From Microbacterium oleivorans (lineage in GTDB: Bacteria; Actinomycetota; Actinomycetes; Actinomycetales; Microbacteriaceae): a stretch of DNA of 64,000 nucleotides. Positions 14,984 to 23,471 of the stretch are shown here, in pieces. Where the stretch lies: assembly GCF_013389665.1 (NCBI RefSeq), contig NZ_CP058316.1, positions 1 to 64,000 on the forward strand, in the 5' to 3' direction. Numbering within the stretch: position 1 is the stretch's first letter; the number at the start of each line of letters is the position of its first letter. The translations under genes were made by a program, and so were the position numbers. The notes under the pieces were generated by a model. It was not told where the DNA came from and searched no databases. It worked only from the letters and a program-made list of their open reading frames with translations.

Positions 14984-15079
14984 GCACCGATCCAGAATCA
15001 GAATCGCGCTGCGGTAACACGCTGCGCGGCGCGGACTCTCGAAGCGGATGCCGATTCGCGCCGTGGACGCGTCGGCGGG

Positions 15080-16189
15080 TCAGCGGGCGCGTCGCCGACG
15101 AGTGGCGCGGACGGTGAGCCACACGAGGGTCGCGGTGAGCCCGAGAACGGCGAGCCAAGGGAGCAGGAATCCCAGACCCACGACGAGCGCGTTGAACGTC
15201 GCCACGAGCCCGTTCCAGCCCGCTCCGAGGCCGTCGCCGAAACCGGCCGGGTCGGCATCGACCGATCGCTCCGGCTCCGTCAGCTGCACCGTCAGCGACG
15301 ACAGCGCCACCTGCGACTCGAGAGCGGTCAGCTGCTGCTGAAGCGACTCGAGGTCGGCCTGGCGCGCGGCGAGCGCCGATTCGGCCGCGATGAGGTCGGC
15401 GACCGAGCCGGACTCCGACAGCAGCGCCGTCAGGCGGTCGACCGACGCCTGGCCCGCTGCTACGCGTGCCCGGAGGTCGATCGCCTGGGTCGTGACGTCG
15501 TCGCGGGAGACCTGCGAGGTCTTGACCTCGCCCACCTCCGACAGCCCGTCGAGCACGCTCTGCAGGTCCGCGGCCGGAACCCGCACCGACACCCAGGCGT
15601 CGCCGGGAGCCGCGGGCCAGGCCGTCATGTCGGTCGACGTGGGCGAGGCGCCTCCGCCCACGCTGAGCGACTCGACGTACCCGCCGGCGGCCGCCGCGGC
15701 GTCCGCGATGCTCTGCGCAGCGGCCCGGGGGTCTGTCACCACCACCGAGGCGGATGCCGTGGCCACGACCTCACGCGTCGTCGCGCCCACCTCGCCCGCT
15801 CGGTCGTCGGCGCCGAACACGGAGGCATCCGTGAGGTCGGAACCGTCACCGGGCACCGGAGCCGACTCCTGAGAGGTGATGCCCTGATCCGGGGCTGCGT
15901 CGCCGTCGGCAGGCGCGTCGACCGTCCACCCCGGGTCCGACGCGGGGGCGGCCGAGCCGGCCGACCCCGCTCCCGAGCCGATCAGCTGGGGGCCGACGGC
16001 CGCTGCGGCGACAAGCACCGCAGCGGCTGCGGCGGAGGCTCCCCACCAGGTGCGACGGCGCCGTCGCCGCGCCGTCGCAGCCGCGGCATCCCGGCTTTGC
16101 CGATCCGCACGCTCGCGCGCGATCTCGGCGAACAGCTCGTGCTCGATCTCGTCGATGCGTCGGTCCTCGAGGGTGGGCAGTTCGGTCAT
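15080..16189 (-). CDS. DUF4349-type membrane protein, partner of the ECF sigma gene
   Basis: The 369-residue protein has a short acidic N-terminal tail (MTELPTLEDRRIDEIEHELF), a membrane span at about 47-66 (WWGASAAAAAVLVAAAAVG), a Gly/Ser/Asp-rich linker and then an extracytoplasmic domain. This contains a coiled coil (ARQADLESLQQQLTALESQV) and leads to a C-terminal membrane span (LLPWLAVLGLTATLVWLTV) with a basic end. That layout matches DUF4349 proteins. Its ATG overlaps the sigma stop by 4 bp, so it is coupled to the sigma factor and may act as an anti-sigma or signal-sensing protein. This role is inferred from position only. Confidence 0.75.
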   Translation of the reverse strand: MTELPTLEDRRIDEIEHELFAEIARERADRQSRDAAAATARRRRRRTWWGASAAAAAVLVAAAAVGPQLIGSGAGSAGSAAPASDPGWTVDAPADGDAAPDQGITSQESAPVPGDGSDLTDASVFGADDRAGEVGATTREVVATASASVVVTDPRAAAQSIADAAAAAGGYVESLSVGGGASPTSTDMTAWPAAPGDAWVSVRVPAADLQSVLDGLSEVGEVKTSQVSRDDVTTQAIDLRARVAAGQASVDRLTALLSESGSVADLIAAESALAARQADLESLQQQLTALESQVALSSLTVQLTEPERSVDADPAGFGDGLGAGWNGLVATFNALVVGLGFLLPWLAVLGLTATLVWLTVRATRRRRAR

Positions 16190-16745
16190 GACTCCTCCGG
16201 TTCGACGGACGCCCGCACGTGCGTGCGGATGCGTGAGAGGCGGTTGCGGACGGTGCCGTGGCTCACACCGAGGCTGTCGGCCGCGGCCTGATAGGCGTAG
16301 CCCTCCGCAGCGCACAGCCGGAAGATCTCCTGGTCGAGGGCGCTCAGGGTTCCGACGGCGGCGAGAATGCGCTCGACGAGGTCGGACTGCGCTACCTGGT
16401 GTTCGACGTCGACCGTGTCGGCGATGTCGGCGGCCTCGTCGCCCGTCGTGTGGCGACGCTCGCGCTGGCGCCGCCGGATGCGGTTGGCGCTCTGGAACCG
16501 ACAGATCGTCACGAGCCACGGCAGCAGCGATTCGCTCGCCAGGTCGAGTTCGGGGAGCTTGCGCCACGCGACGAGGAACGTCTCCTGGGTGACGTCCTCA
16601 GCGTCGGGCGCGTCGCCCAGGAGCCCGTGTGCGAGCCAGTACACCGGCCGGACGTAGGCGCGGTACAGGCTGCGGAAGGCGTGTTCGCTGCCCGCGGCCG
16701 CGCGGCGACGAGCTCGGCGTCACCACGCGCGATCGTGTCGGTCAT
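16186..16745 (-). pseudogene. ECF RNA polymerase sigma factor, frameshifted as read
   Basis: From ATG 16745 the frame gives MTDTIARGDAELVA, a normal ECF start, then runs off into nonsense. One frame over, the sequence resumes as AAAGSEHAFRSLYRAYVRPV and continues through region 2 (DAEDVTQETFLVAWRKL) and region 4 (YAYQAAADSLGVSHGTVRNR) to the stop at 16186. One missing base in the GC-rich run 16691-16710 explains this; adding a C would restore ELVARAAAGSEHAF. The downstream frame has a TGA before any good start, and GTG 16644 would lose most of region 2.1. Either a real inactivating deletion or a sequencing slip. The partner DUF4349 gene is intact. Confidence 0.8.
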
Positions 16746-16860
16746 CTCTGCGCCCCTTCCCTCATCCCATCAGTGTCGCGTGCGCGCGAACCGTCTCACG
16801 CCCGCTGAGCCGGACCGACGCGGGTGTATTCTCGGGAGGCTTCCTCCCCGAAAGGCTCGC

Positions 16861-17940
16861 ATGGACCTCCCCGTGCCGTTCCAGATCGTCGCGCTCGTCG
16901 TCCTGGTGCTCGTGCTCGTCGCCGATCTGCTGATCATCGTCAAACGCCCCCACATCCCCTCGCCGAAGGAATCCACCCTGTGGGTGCTGTTCTACGTGGG
17001 GCTGGCGCTCGTGTTCGCCGGCATCCTGTGGGCGGTGGCCGATGTCGAGCACGCCGGGCAGTTCGTCGCGGGATGGCTGACCGAGTACAGCCTGTCGATC
17101 GACAACCTCTTCGTCTTCGTCCTCATCATGAGCCAATTCTCGGTGCCGCGTCGCTACCAGCAGAAGGTGCTGATGGTGGGCATCATCATCGCGCTCGTGC
17201 TCCGCGGCCTGTTCATCCTCGCCGGCGCCGCCATCATCGAGCAGTTCAGCTGGGTCTTCTACATCTTCGGCGCGTTCCTCATCTACACCGCGATCCGCCA
17301 GGCCTTCCCGGGCGGCGACCACGACGAGGACGTCAAGAAGGAGACCTTCCTCGTACGCATCGTCCGGCGCACGGTCGACATCTCGGACGAGTACGACGGG
17401 CCGAAGGTGCGCACCGTCGTGAACGGCAAGCGGATGTTCACTCCCATGATCATCGTTTTCGTCGCCATCGGCATGACCGATCTGCTCTTCGCACTGGACT
17501 CCATCCCGGCCATCTTCGGCATCACCCAGGACCCGTTCCTCGTGTTCACCGCGAACCTCTTCGCGCTCATGGGCCTGCGCCAGCTGTACTTCCTGCTGGG
17601 CGACCTGCTCGACCGGCTGAAGTACCTCCACTACGGCATCGCCTTCATCCTGGCCTTCATCGGCGTGAAGCTGATCCTGCACGCGATGCACGAGAACGAG
17701 CTGTTCTTCATCAACGGAGGGGAGCACATCGAGTGGGCGCCCGAGATCTCGACCTGGGTCTCGCTCGGGGTGATCATCGTGGCGATGCTCGTGGCGACGA
17801 TCGCCAGTCTCATCGCCGCTCGACGCGATGCCGCCGCCGGTGACCCGGATGCCGCGGCCGCAGCCGTCGCCGAGGAGCAGGGCACGCCCGTCACGGTCGA
17901 GCAGCCGCCCGCTCCGGACGCGCCCGACGGTCGACGGTGA
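16861..17940 (+). CDS. TerC family integral membrane protein
   Basis: The 359-residue protein has about nine membrane spans and the TerC family acidic signatures: TEYSLSIDNLFVF in an early helix and DLLFALDSIPAIFG near 200. Family members are linked to metal export, often manganese loading of exported proteins, and to tellurite resistance; no ter cluster is nearby. The hydrophilic C-terminal tail is Ala/Asp/Pro-rich. ATG 16861 follows GAAAGG; a TATTCT box at 16827-16832 is the probable -10. The frame is open far upstream but those residues belong to the antisense of the sigma gene. Confidence 0.88.
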   Translation: MDLPVPFQIVALVVLVLVLVADLLIIVKRPHIPSPKESTLWVLFYVGLALVFAGILWAVADVEHAGQFVAGWLTEYSLSIDNLFVFVLIMSQFSVPRRYQQKVLMVGIIIALVLRGLFILAGAAIIEQFSWVFYIFGAFLIYTAIRQAFPGGDHDEDVKKETFLVRIVRRTVDISDEYDGPKVRTVVNGKRMFTPMIIVFVAIGMTDLLFALDSIPAIFGITQDPFLVFTANLFALMGLRQLYFLLGDLLDRLKYLHYGIAFILAFIGVKLILHAMHENELFFINGGEHIEWAPEISTWVSLGVIIVAMLVATIASLIAARRDAAAGDPDAAAAAVAEEQGTPVTVEQPPAPDAPDGRR

Positions 17941-17966
17941 GCGGACGCGTGCGGCGAGCCCGGTGG

Positions 17967-18046
17967 TATCCTGAGCCCATGCCGAGCGCTCGCCTTCTCC
18001 TTAGCGGCCGCGGCGAGGTCTCGTTCTGAGCCCCTCCTCGCCGCGG
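17967..18046 (+). promoter_or_regulatory. leuCD attenuator: promoter, leader and hairpin
   Basis: TATCCT (17967-17972) is a -10 that places transcription start at or next to the leader ATG at 17979. Within the leader message, CCGCGGCGAGG (18008-18018) can pair perfectly with CCTCGCCGCGG (18036-18046). The left arm overlaps the end of the peptide, so a ribosome stalled at the leucine codons (17994-18002) would stop 5-13 bases before it and change pairing. This is the layout of ribosome-mediated attenuation. Confidence 0.7.
17979..18029 (+). CDS. leuL: leu leader peptide ([16 protein letters not shown])
   Basis: This 16-codon frame carries three consecutive leucine codons CTT-CTC-CTT at 17994-18002. 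CTT is rare in this high-GC sequence, where CTC and CTG dominate, so the run should make ribosomes pause when charged tRNA-Leu is scarce. It is probably leaderless, starting at the transcript 5' end. It precedes leuC by 61 bp and overlaps one arm of an 11-bp hairpin. Function as an attenuation sensor for isopropylmalate isomerase is inferred from the classical leu model. Confidence 0.72.
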   Translation: MPSARLLLSGRGEVSF

Positions 18047-18090
18047 AGTCCGTCGCGGGCTTGATCCGGTTCGCAAGGAGAACGAAACCC

Positions 18091-19539
18091 ATGAGCATTC
18101 CCACCCCGCCCGAGCGCCCGCGCACCCTGGCCGAGAAGGTCTGGGACGACCATCTCGTCGTGAAGGGCGAAGACGGTCAGCCCGACCTCATCTACATCGA
18201 CCTGCACCTCGTGCACGAGGTGACCAGCCCGCAGGCCTTCGACGGACTGCGCGCCGAGGACCGGCCGCTGCGTCGCCTCGATCTCACGATCGCCACCGAG
18301 GACCACAACACCCCGACGCTCGACATAGACAAGCCGATCGCCGACCTGACCAGCCGTACCCAGATCGACACCCTGCGCCGCAACGCCGCCGAGTTCGGGG
18401 TGCGCCTGCACTCGCTCGGCGACGCCGAGCAGGGTATCGTCCACGTCGTCGGGCCGCAGCTGGGCCTGACGATGCCCGGCATCACGGTGGTCTGCGGCGA
18501 CAGCCACACCTCGACCCACGGCGCGTTCGGCGCGATGGCCTTCGGCATCGGCACCAGCGAGGTCGAGCACGTCATGGCGACGCAGACCCTCCCGCTCAAG
18601 CCCTTCAAGACGATGGCCATCACCGTCGAGGGCGAGCTGAAGGAGGGCGTCACCGCGAAGGACATCATCCTCGCCGTCATCGCGAAGATCGGGACCAACG
18701 GCGGACAGGGCTACGTGCTCGAGTTCCGCGGCAGCGCGATCCGGTCGCTCTCGATGGAGGGCCGGATGACGATGTGCAACATGTCGATCGAGGCCGGCGC
18801 GCGGGCGGGCATGGTCGCGCCCGACGAGACCACGTTCGCGTACGTCGAGGGGCGCCCGCACGCGCCGACCGGCGCGGACTGGGACGAGGCCGTCGCCTAC
18901 TGGCGAACGCTGCCCAGCGACGAGGGCGCGGTCTACGACGCCGAGGTCTTCATCGACGCCGGTGAGCTCGAGCCCTTCGTCACCTGGGGAACGAACCCCG
19001 GGCAGGGCGTGTCGCTGAGCGCGTCCGTCCCCTCGCCCGACGACTTCTCGGACCCGAACGAGAAGGCCGCCGCCGAGCGGGCGCTGGAGTACATGGCGCT
19101 CGAGCCCGGCACACCGCTGAAGGAGATCCCGGTGGACGCGGTGTTCATGGGGTCCTGCACCAACAGCCGCATCGAGGACCTGCGCGCGTTCGCATCGGTC
19201 ATCGAGGGACGATCCAAGGCAGACGGCGTGCGGGTCATGGTCGTGCCGGGGTCGGCTCGCGTGCGCCTCGAGGCCGAGGCCGAGGGCCTCGACCGCGTCT
19301 TCATCGAGTTCGGCGCCGAGTGGCGCTTCGCGGGCTGCTCCATGTGCCTGGGGATGAACCCCGATCAGCTGGCGCCGGGTGAGCGGTGCGCCTCGACGAG
19401 CAACCGCAACTTCGAGGGGCGACAGGGCAAGGGCGGACGCACGCACCTGGTGTCACCGCTCGTGGCCGCGGCCACCGCCGTCCTGGGCCGCCTCGCGAGC
19501 CCGAGCGATCTGCCGGCACGCGAGAAGGTCGAGGCCTGA
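18091..19539 (+). CDS. leuC: 3-isopropylmalate dehydratase large subunit
   Basis: With LeuD, this 482-residue aconitase-family protein isomerises 2-isopropylmalate to 3-isopropylmalate in leucine synthesis. The 4Fe-4S cluster cysteines are seen in MGSCTNSR and in [31 protein letters not shown] is the aconitase signature. Start ATG 18091 follows AAGGAGAAC; an in-frame upstream ATG at 18061 would place it inside the leader. The preceding leucine-rich leader peptide suggests attenuation by leucine supply. It is followed by leuD after 2 bp. Confidence 0.97.
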   Translation: MSIPTPPERPRTLAEKVWDDHLVVKGEDGQPDLIYIDLHLVHEVTSPQAFDGLRAEDRPLRRLDLTIATEDHNTPTLDIDKPIADLTSRTQIDTLRRNAAEFGVRLHSLGDAEQGIVHVVGPQLGLTMPGITVVCGDSHTSTHGAFGAMAFGIGTSEVEHVMATQTLPLKPFKTMAITVEGELKEGVTAKDIILAVIAKIGTNGGQGYVLEFRGSAIRSLSMEGRMTMCNMSIEAGARAGMVAPDETTFAYVEGRPHAPTGADWDEAVAYWRTLPSDEGAVYDAEVFIDAGELEPFVTWGTNPGQGVSLSASVPSPDDFSDPNEKAAAERALEYMALEPGTPLKEIPVDAVFMGSCTNSRIEDLRAFASVIEGRSKADGVRVMVVPGSARVRLEAEAEGLDRVFIEFGAEWRFAGCSMCLGMNPDQLAPGERCASTSNRNFEGRQGKGGRTHLVSPLVAAATAVLGRLASPSDLPAREKVEA

Positions 19540-19541
19540 GC

Positions 19542-20138
19542 ATGGACAAGTTCGAGACGCACACCGGAATCGTCGCGCCGCTGAAGCGTTCGGCCGTCGA
19601 CACCGACCAGATCATCCCCGCGGTCTACCTCAAGCGGGTCACCAAGACCGGCTTCGAGGACGCGCTGTTCGCGAACTGGCGCCAGGACCCCGACTTCGTG
19701 ATCAACCGACCGTCCTTCGCCGGCGCGTCGATCCTCGTCACCGGGCCCGACTTCGGCACCGGGTCGAGCCGCGAGCACGCCGTCTGGGCCCTGCGCGACT
19801 TCGGCTTCCGTGTCGTGCTGGCTCCGAAGTTCGCCGACATCTTCCGCGGCAACGCGGGCAAGCAGGGGCTCCTGGCGGGCGTCATCTCCGAGGCCGATCG
19901 CGAGGCGATCTGGGCCGAGGTCGACGCGGCGCCCGGCGTCTCGATGACGGTCGATCTGACGTCGCGGATCGCTTCGATCGGCGACCTCCGCGTCCCCTTC
20001 GAGATCGACGATTACACTCGATGGAGGCTCCTCGAGGGACTCGACGACATCGGGCTCACGCTGCGCAACGAAGAGGCGATCGCGCAGTTCGAGGCGCGCC
20101 GTGAGGCGTGGCGACCTCGGACACTCCCCGTCGCGTAG
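19542..20138 (+). CDS. leuD: 3-isopropylmalate dehydratase small subunit
   Basis: The 198-residue swivel-domain subunit completes the LeuCD isomerase. [14 protein letters not shown] near the N-terminus and [14 protein letters not shown] (about residues 71-84) are substrate-binding signatures. ATG 19542 is 2 bp after the leuC stop, so the genes are coupled. Length is normal for actinobacterial LeuD. Confidence 0.97.
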   Translation: MDKFETHTGIVAPLKRSAVDTDQIIPAVYLKRVTKTGFEDALFANWRQDPDFVINRPSFAGASILVTGPDFGTGSSREHAVWALRDFGFRVVLAPKFADIFRGNAGKQGLLAGVISEADREAIWAEVDAAPGVSMTVDLTSRIASIGDLRVPFEIDDYTRWRLLEGLDDIGLTLRNEEAIAQFEARREAWRPRTLPVA

Positions 20139-20148
20139 CCCCCGACCA

Positions 20149-20167
20149 CGCCCCGAACCGTGGGGCG
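20149..20167 (+). terminator. Weak hairpin between leuD and murA
   Basis: CGCCCC (20149-20154) and GGGGCG (20162-20167) form a 6-bp GC stem with a 7-nt loop, followed by CTCGTTCG. It could reduce read-through from leuCD into murA but lacks a T-tract. Confidence 0.35.
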
Positions 20168-20209
20168 CTCGTTCGCCCCGCCCTCGATGATCAAGTGAGG
20201 AACCCCTGG

Positions 20210-21577
20210 ATGAGCACACCTCCGAGTGAGCCGACGTCGTCTGAGAACGGCAAGAGCCGAGACGAAGGCGAGATCCTCGAGATCCGCGGCGGGCGGCCCC
20301 TCGTGGGTCGGGTGGATGTCAAGGGCGCGAAGAATTTCGCGACGAAGGCGATGGTGGCCTCCCTCCTCGGCGAGACCGAGAGCGTCTTGCGCGATGTCCC
20401 CGACATCAGCGACGTCGCCGTCGTACGGTCCCTGCTCGAAGTTCACGGGGTGACCGTCGCCGACGACGGCGAGGGCACCTATCGGCTCGACCCGAGCGGC
20501 GCCGAGTCGGCCGGCTTCGAAGAGATCGACGCTCACGCGGGCGCGTCGCGCATCCCGATCCTCTTCTGCGGTCCGCTGCTGCATCTCCTCGGCCAGGCGT
20601 TCATCCCCGACCTCGGCGGATGCCGCATCGGCGACCGTCCGATCGACTTCCACCTCGACGCGCTCCGCAGGTTCGGCGCGATCGTCGACAAGCAGCCGAA
20701 CGGCATCCGTCTGTCGGCGCCGGACGGGCTGCACGGCGCCGACATCGAACTGCCGTATCCGAGCGTGGGAGCGACCGAGCAGGTGCTGCTCACGGCGGTG
20801 CGCGCGAAGGGCACCACCGAGCTGCGCAACGCCGCGATCGAGCCCGAGATCATGGACCTGATCGCGGTGCTGCAGAAGATGGGCGCGATCATCTCCTACG
20901 AGCCCAACCGGGTCATCTTCATCGAGGGTGTCGACCGCCTGCGCGGTTACGACCACCGTTCGATCTTCGACCGCAACGAGGCCGCCTCGTGGGCGTGCGC
21001 AGCGCTGGCCACCGACGGCGACATCTTCGTGGGCGGTGCCAAGCAGCAGGAGATGCTGACCTTCCTCAACGTGTTCCGCAAGGCCGGTGGCGACTTCGAC
21101 ATCCAGGAGGACGGCATCCGGTTCCGTCGCGACGGCGCACTGCGCCCGGTCTCGGTCGAGACCGATGTCCACCCCGGGTTCATGACCGACTGGCAGCAGC
21201 CGTTGATCGTCGCGCTCACCCAGGCCGAGGGCGTGTCGACCGTCCATGAGACCGTCTACGAGAACCGTCTCGGGTTCACGCAGGCGCTCAACAAGATGGG
21301 CGCCGACATCGTCGTCCACCCCGACGGGATCGCGAGCCCGGAGCGCCGTGTGCCGCGCCGCGCTCTCGAGCAGGCCGCCGTCATCACCGGCCCGACCGCG
21401 CTGCACGGCGCGGATGTGGTGGTGCCCGACCTGCGCGGCGGTTACAGCTACGTCATCGCCGCGCTGGCCGCGGACGGAACGTCGATCGTCCGCAACGTGG
21501 GCATCATCCGTCGCGGGTACGAGAAGTTCTTCGACAAGCTCGAGGCGCTCGGCGCCGACTTCGACGTCATCGGCTGA
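20210..21577 (+). CDS. murA: UDP-N-acetylglucosamine 1-carboxyvinyltransferase
   Basis: The 455-residue enzyme makes the first committed peptidoglycan precursor by transferring enolpyruvate to UDP-GlcNAc. Conserved Lys41-Asn42 (GAKN), Cys138 in GGCRIGDRP (the fosfomycin-target cysteine) and Arg409 in DLRGG are present. Several motifs differ from the common type: KNFATKAMVAS instead of KNAALP, and DLRGGYSYVI instead of DLRAGAA. An EPSP-synthase-like transferase with another role is less likely given the kept active residues. ATG 20210 is used; the N-terminal 20 residues are extra relative to typical MurA. Confidence 0.88.
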   Translation: MSTPPSEPTSSENGKSRDEGEILEIRGGRPLVGRVDVKGAKNFATKAMVASLLGETESVLRDVPDISDVAVVRSLLEVHGVTVADDGEGTYRLDPSGAESAGFEEIDAHAGASRIPILFCGPLLHLLGQAFIPDLGGCRIGDRPIDFHLDALRRFGAIVDKQPNGIRLSAPDGLHGADIELPYPSVGATEQVLLTAVRAKGTTELRNAAIEPEIMDLIAVLQKMGAIISYEPNRVIFIEGVDRLRGYDHRSIFDRNEAASWACAALATDGDIFVGGAKQQEMLTFLNVFRKAGGDFDIQEDGIRFRRDGALRPVSVETDVHPGFMTDWQQPLIVALTQAEGVSTVHETVYENRLGFTQALNKMGADIVVHPDGIASPERRVPRRALEQAAVITGPTALHGADVVVPDLRGGYSYVIAALAADGTSIVRNVGIIRRGYEKFFDKLEALGADFDVIG

Positions 21578-21580
21578 GCG

Positions 21581-22345
21581 GTGACCCAGATCCGTCGCCG
21601 GGCCTCCGCAGAGAAGACGAAGCCCACTCCGTTCTGGTTGGCCGCCGCCGTCGTGCTGCCGGCCGTCGGGTTGCTCACCAAGATCGAGGTCGAGGGCGGC
21701 GAGCATCTCCCGGCCGACGGCCCATATGTGCTCGCCCCCAATCACTACAGCGAGTTCGATCCGATCGTCGTCGCGGTGGCGACCTGGCGGCTCGGCCGGG
21801 CGCCGCGGTTCATGGCCAAGGAGAGCCTGTTCCGGGTTCCGGTGGTCGGCTGGGTCCTGAGGGGGCTCGGCATGATCCCGGTGTCGCGCACGACGTCGGC
21901 ATCTGCGGCCGGCCAGGCGATCGCCCAGGCGGCCGAGCTCGCCGCCGACGGGCGAGGCGTCATCGTCTACCCCGAGGGGTCGCTCACGCGCGAGCCCGAC
22001 CTCTGGCCCATGCGCGGCAAGTCGGGCGCGGTCCGCGTCGCGGTCGCCGGTGACATCCCGGTGATCCCGGTCGCGACCTGGGGTGTCCAGGCGATCATGC
22101 CGCGCTACGGGAGGTTCAGCGTCTGGCCGCTGCGCAAGCGCGTGCGCGTGCGGTTCGGTCCCCGGGTCGAGCTGGCGCTCGCGTCCGGGCAGACCCCGAC
22201 GCCGGCGCAGCTGGTCGCGGCGACCGACACGGTGATGGCACGCATCGCGGGACTGCTCGGCGAACTCCGCGGCGAGCAGCCGCCCGCACAGCGGTGGAAC
22301 CCGGGCCAGCACGGACAGAAGGAGACGGGTCGCCTTGAGCCGTAA
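21581..22345 (+). CDS. plsC: 1-acyl-sn-glycerol-3-phosphate acyltransferase
   Basis: This 254-residue membrane-associated acyltransferase adds the second acyl chain in phosphatidic acid synthesis. NHYSEFD (about 54-60) is the HX4D catalytic motif and YPEGSLTRE the glycerophosphate-binding EGT-like motif. The start is GTG 21581, 3 bp after the murA stop. It overlaps gpsA by 11 bp, a neighbour that makes the glycerol 3-phosphate feeding this pathway. A second HX4D acyltransferase lies at 26653. Confidence 0.88.
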   Translation: MTQIRRRASAEKTKPTPFWLAAAVVLPAVGLLTKIEVEGGEHLPADGPYVLAPNHYSEFDPIVVAVATWRLGRAPRFMAKESLFRVPVVGWVLRGLGMIPVSRTTSASAAGQAIAQAAELAADGRGVIVYPEGSLTREPDLWPMRGKSGAVRVAVAGDIPVIPVATWGVQAIMPRYGRFSVWPLRKRVRVRFGPRVELALASGQTPTPAQLVAATDTVMARIAGLLGELRGEQPPAQRWNPGQHGQKETGRLEP

Positions 22346-23471
22346 GCCCGAACCCGACGGCCCCCGCGTCGCCGTCGTCGGCTCCGGTAGCTGGGGCACG
22401 ACGTTCGGCAAAGTGCTCGCCGACGGCGGCGCCCGTGTCACGATGTGGGCGCGCCGGGCCGAGCTCGCCCAGGAGATCCACGAAGGCAAGCGCAACAGCC
22501 GCTACCTGCCGGGTATCAATCTGCCCCGGTCGATGACCGCGACGCATCACCTCTCCGAGGCGCTCGCGGGCGCCGACCAGGTCTACCTCGCCGTGTCGAG
22601 CCAGGCCCTCCGCGAGAACCTGAAGGCCATCCGCCCCCTGCTCTCGAGCAGCACGGTGCCCGTGGTGTCGCTCATGAAGGGTGTCGAGAAGCGGACCGGA
22701 CTGCGGATGAGCCAGGTCATCGAACAGGAGCTCGGGTGCGACCCGAGCCGCATCGCCGTCGCCTCGGGCCCCAACCTCGCCCTCGAGATCGCCCGCGAGC
22801 AGCCGACGGCCGCGGTCATCGCCTCCACCAGCCAGGAGACGGCCGAGGCGGTCGCGCTGCGTTCGCGCAACGCCTACTTCCGCTCTTTCGTGAACACCGA
22901 CGTCATCGGCACGGAGTTCGGCGGGGTGCTGAAGAACCTCATCGCGGTCGCCATCGGCATCGTCGACGGTGTGGGGTACGGCGAGAACACGAAGGCCTCG
23001 ATCATCACGCGCGGCCTCGTCGAGATGACCGACTTCGCCGTCGTCCAGGGTGCGCAGCCCGAGACCCTTCAGGGCCTCGCGGGGCTCGGCGACCTGATCG
23101 CGACCTGCCAGTCGCCCCTCAGCCGCAACAACACGGCGGGACGGTTGCTCGGCCAGGGATACTCCTTCCAGGACGTCGTGAAGCAGATGGACCAGACCGC
23201 CGAGGGGCTCGCCTCAGTCGCCCCGGTGCTCCAACTCGCGCGCGAGGCCGGGATCCGCATGCCGATCGTGGAGCAGGTCAAGATGGTCCTGGACGGCACC
23301 ATGAATCCGCGCGACATCGCGCCCCACCTGACCACCGACGACGACAAGCCGACCGGCGAGAGGACCCACCATGGCGATGACGACAGTAGCGGTCCTGTTC
23401 GGCGGGCGCTCCAGCGAGCATTCGATCAGTTCCGCCACGGCCGGCGGGGTGCTGCGCGCGATCGACCGTGA
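22335..23471 (+). CDS. gpsA: Glycerol-3-phosphate dehydrogenase [NAD(P)+]
   Basis: The enzyme reduces dihydroxyacetone phosphate to sn-glycerol 3-phosphate for phospholipids. GSGSWGTTFGKVL is the Rossmann motif, and GLGDLIATCQSPLSRN near residue 250 is the substrate site. The start is TTG 22335 inside plsC. At 378 residues it is about 40 longer than usual: the frame runs 101 bp into ddl, giving an Arg-rich tail (RRALQRAFDQFRHGRRGAAR). The core is normal. The tail may be a genuine overprint or the product of a frameshift near 23340-23370. Confidence 0.92.
   Translation: MSRKPEPDGPRVAVVGSGSWGTTFGKVLADGGARVTMWARRAELAQEIHEGKRNSRYLPGINLPRSMTATHHLSEALAGADQVYLAVSSQALRENLKAIRPLLSSSTVPVVSLMKGVEKRTGLRMSQVIEQELGCDPSRIAVASGPNLALEIAREQPTAAVIASTSQETAEAVALRSRNAYFRSFVNTDVIGTEFGGVLKNLIAVAIGIVDGVGYGENTKASIITRGLVEMTDFAVVQGAQPETLQGLAGLGDLIATCQSPLSRNNTAGRLLGQGYSFQDVVKQMDQTAEGLASVAPVLQLAREAGIRMPIVEQVKMVLDGTMNPRDIAPHLTTDDDKPTGERTHHGDDDSSGPVRRALQRAFDQFRHGRRGAARDRP

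Noticed and set aside
16186..16644. Intact short sigma factor from GTG 16644
   Set aside because: It would lack most of region 2.1, while a perfectly normal N-terminus exists in the next frame.
20012..22495. 827-codon minus-strand frame opposite murA and plsC
   Set aside because: Same cause: GC-driven open frame complementary to well-supported genes.
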